Part shown: positions 61,794 to 64,000 of the stretch, piece after piece
How the letters are laid out: each line of letters starts with the position of its first letter
Position numbering within the stretch: the first letter of the stretch is position 1
Assembly (NCBI GenBank): GCA_963966185.1
Contig: CAWZYM010000126.1
Location: 360,001 to 424,000 of the forward strand
Length of the DNA: 64,000 bases
Direction of reading: 5' to 3'
Origin: Rhabditoides inermis
Lineage: Eukaryota > Nematoda > Chromadorea > Rhabditida > Rhabditidae
Position numbers and translations under genes: made by a program
Notes under the pieces: model-generated
The model's database searches: none
What the model was told of the DNA's origin: nothing
Seen by the model: only the letters and a program-made list of their open reading frames with translations

Positions 61794-63907
61794 TACTCGA
61801 TGCAATCGTTTAACCACCTACCCGTCTCCTCGCCTCACATACTATTTCGCTGCTTTTCTGTCTGACGCTCTCTGATTACGCGCTATTTCGTCGGACTTTC
61901 TCGGGCTTATAGCTCCGCGGATATGAGAGATATGATAACATAAAGATTTTGGGAGCATCTCCAGACCGAGGGCTTTACAGCCATACCAAATTTAGCCGGA
62001 TCCATGCATCGGTGGCCTTTGTGGAGCCATGTATGGACGGACACCATAGCACATTTAGCCAGACCGGCGCAGCGGGCGCTGCGATAGCCCTCGTGGCGCG
62101 CTGCCGCGCGCCACTCGGGCTAGGGCCGCCTTCGGCGGCCTCAACACTCAAACATCAAAACTGAAATGTAATCTCCTAAGCAAAATATGCCCACAAACCT
62201 CTAATCTAACTAAGAACTGCAATACATTACAATTCACCTAAAACTAACACATATAAATGTTGTTTACAAATTTGTTTACTTGTTTACATATAATCTAAAC
62301 AACATTTTTAAACTCGCCTCTCATTCTACTACAAGTTTCACATCTTTAAAACACAATTTCAGGTTGTTTACAAACTTGTTTACTTGTTTACATAACCTGT
62401 AAACAACATTTTCGAACTTGTCTCCAAGTCTACTACACCTTAGACACTTTCAAAAACAACTTTGAAAATGTTTACAAACTTGTTTACTTGTTGACAAACA
62501 TGTAAACAACAACATAGCTGACTTGCCTCCAGGTCACATACCAAGTTTGGACTCTTTGGCATCAAAACTGACCGAGATACAACATTACCATATTTGGAAT
62601 TATGCAAATGAGGTCAAACATCAAAATTTGAATTATCTCCCCCACATTACTCTAACCCCAAAAGGACATCTCAATAGCTCGAAAACAACCCATAGTTTAC
62701 ATAGAACTGGTCGTCTCTCAGATTCTATGTTCCCATATATGCAAATTTTCTAGAGTAAACTCACCTGTAGAGGTGAGCTAATCACCATATCTTTGAGATC
62801 TCACATGCCAGGGAACCAAGAACCTTAAGTTTGGACGGGAAGTTTTCAAAAGTGAATACTCATCGAAAAAACCTTTGTGAACCGCAGACTCCATAGCAAA
62901 TCTTAGGGGTGGGGGCGGGGCGACTAGCGGCCGGAGGCTCGCTTCGCTCGCCTCCGGCCGCTAGTGGCGGCGCTTCGCGCCGCGTTTGCTCCAAGACTCG
63001 CGCGCCTTCGGCGCGCTCGCCTTTCCGCTGTATAACCTTAAAATAAATACGTATTTTATAACTTTAAACAACTAATATGAACTGAGAAGTTGGTATAGTA
63101 CACGTTAGATATCTATTAGATGAGAATTGTACTTGTTTACTTTTTTGTTTACTTGTTTACATGTCAAATAAACAATAAAATCGAACTGAGTACTTTGTAT
63201 ACTACACGTTAGAGACTTTGAAAACACATTTCTGAGTTGTTTACAAACTCGTTTATTTGTTTACTTCACTTGTAGACAACAAATATGAACTCAGTACTTG
63301 GTCTAGTACACGTTAGATACCTTTAAAATGAGATTTGGAGTTGTTTACAGGTTTGTTTACTTGTTTACTTTTCATGTAAACAACAAATTTGATCTCAGTA
63401 CATGGTCTAGTACACGTTAGATACCTCTAAAATGAAATTTTGTGTTGTTTACTTCTTTGTTTACTTGTTGACATGAGTTGTTTACTATCATAAATGTACT
63501 TGTGTACTTGTGTTATGGTATGAGTATGAAGTGTCTACCTTGAAAACTAACAAAGTTATTAAGGTTTCCGAGATTGTTTACATAATTTGTTTACTTGTTT
63601 ACTTGTTTACATAATATGTTTACTAATTCTTTTGCCTTAGTTAGGTTGTTGTATTGTGTGAATATGAACTCTCTATCTCAATTCGTTATCGAGTTATTGT
63701 GGAAAGTGTGTTTTCGAGTCAAAGTACAAAGTTCCTCTCGTGGAACCCATATAAGGAGTTATGCAAATGAGATGTGTGATTTATGCTGACGTTCCAGGGA
63801 CCATAGAACCTTAACTCTGAAAGGGCATCTCTTAGTCGAGTTCCGTAAGAGCTGTATCTCAGCTGACAAACAGAGTCCATAGGAAATTTTAGGGGGAGAG
63901 AGAGAGG
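61794..63907. repeat. 2.1-kb higher-order repeat, unit 2 (intact)
   Basis: Contains the module end at 62040-62140, the TGTTTAC-rich body, the uninterrupted TTAA site (62825), the triple hairpin cluster (62924-63022) and a second TGTTTAC-rich body ending AGTCCATAGGAAATTTTAGG (63870-63895). Near-identical to unit 1 apart from the insertion. Confidence 0.88.
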
Positions 63908-64000
63908 GCCTACTCGATGCAATCGTTTAACCACCTACCCGTCTCCTCGCCTCACATACTATTTCGCTGCTTTTCTGTCTGACGCTCTCTGATTACGCGC
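63908..64000. repeat. 2.1-kb higher-order repeat, start of unit 3
   Basis: CTACTCGATGCAATCGTTTA begins again, identical to 61795 onward, and the window ends within it. Confidence 0.88.

Overview
This is repeat-dominated eukaryotic nuclear DNA, most likely from an invertebrate animal. There are no operons, ribosome-binding sites or CRISPR arrays. Coding sequence is broken by very short GT-AG introns (about 40-58 bp where I can place both ends). Transposable elements and satellites fill most of the window. The species cannot be named from sequence alone.

Host genes. 122-583 (+) holds two small exons of an unrecognised gene. From 9.0 to 15.8 kb and again from 21.7 to 26.2 kb (both minus strand) lie two tandem copies of an atlastin-like membrane GTPase gene, each split into about 14 exons that match one for one. 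Both copies sit in an older direct duplication, roughly 7.2-18.4 kb versus 19.4-28.8 kb. The downstream copy (B, 21744-26241) keeps an open frame through its C-terminal hydrophobic segment. The upstream copy (A, 9104-15777) carries an 8-bp tandem duplication that shifts the frame just before that segment. An orphan membrane-protein exon lies at 29.4-29.6 kb (minus). Two or three exons at 59.5-60.1 kb (+) ride inside an inserted element.

Mobile DNA, left half. A DIRS-type reverse transcriptase/RNase H gene (3920-6428) is enclosed by 250-bp inverted repeats (2868-6766) and has no recombinase. Several families of short inverted-repeat elements are present: TTAA-flanked elements whose ends begin AAAGNNACAG (some with a tRNA-like head inside), TATA-flanked elements, and a long-TIR element. 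There are also LINE fragments at 1980-2480, 20270-20420 and 28840-29160, and a degraded fragment resembling a negative-strand RNA virus glycoprotein near 27.1-27.4 kb.

Mobile DNA, right half. From 29.7 kb to the end the window is a head-to-tail chain of modules. Each ends in a conserved signature (CCATAG followed by an AAATTTAG-like block) and a GC-rich hairpin of the CTAGCG...CGCTAG type. Module interiors differ: a 64-bp minisatellite, CT-rich derivatives of it, an 872-bp unit repeated four times, 138-bp units each carrying a GC palindrome, and a 2.1-kb higher-order repeat. A CR1/Jockey-like LINE (about 29714-32076), a 2,551-bp giant palindrome (37833-40383) and a 1,817-bp gene-carrying TTAA element (58893-60709) have inserted into these modules. 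Their boundaries can be read exactly or nearly so, because uninterrupted copies of the same modules exist elsewhere in the window.

All calls come from reading the sequence. No database search or alignment program was used, so family names rest on motifs.
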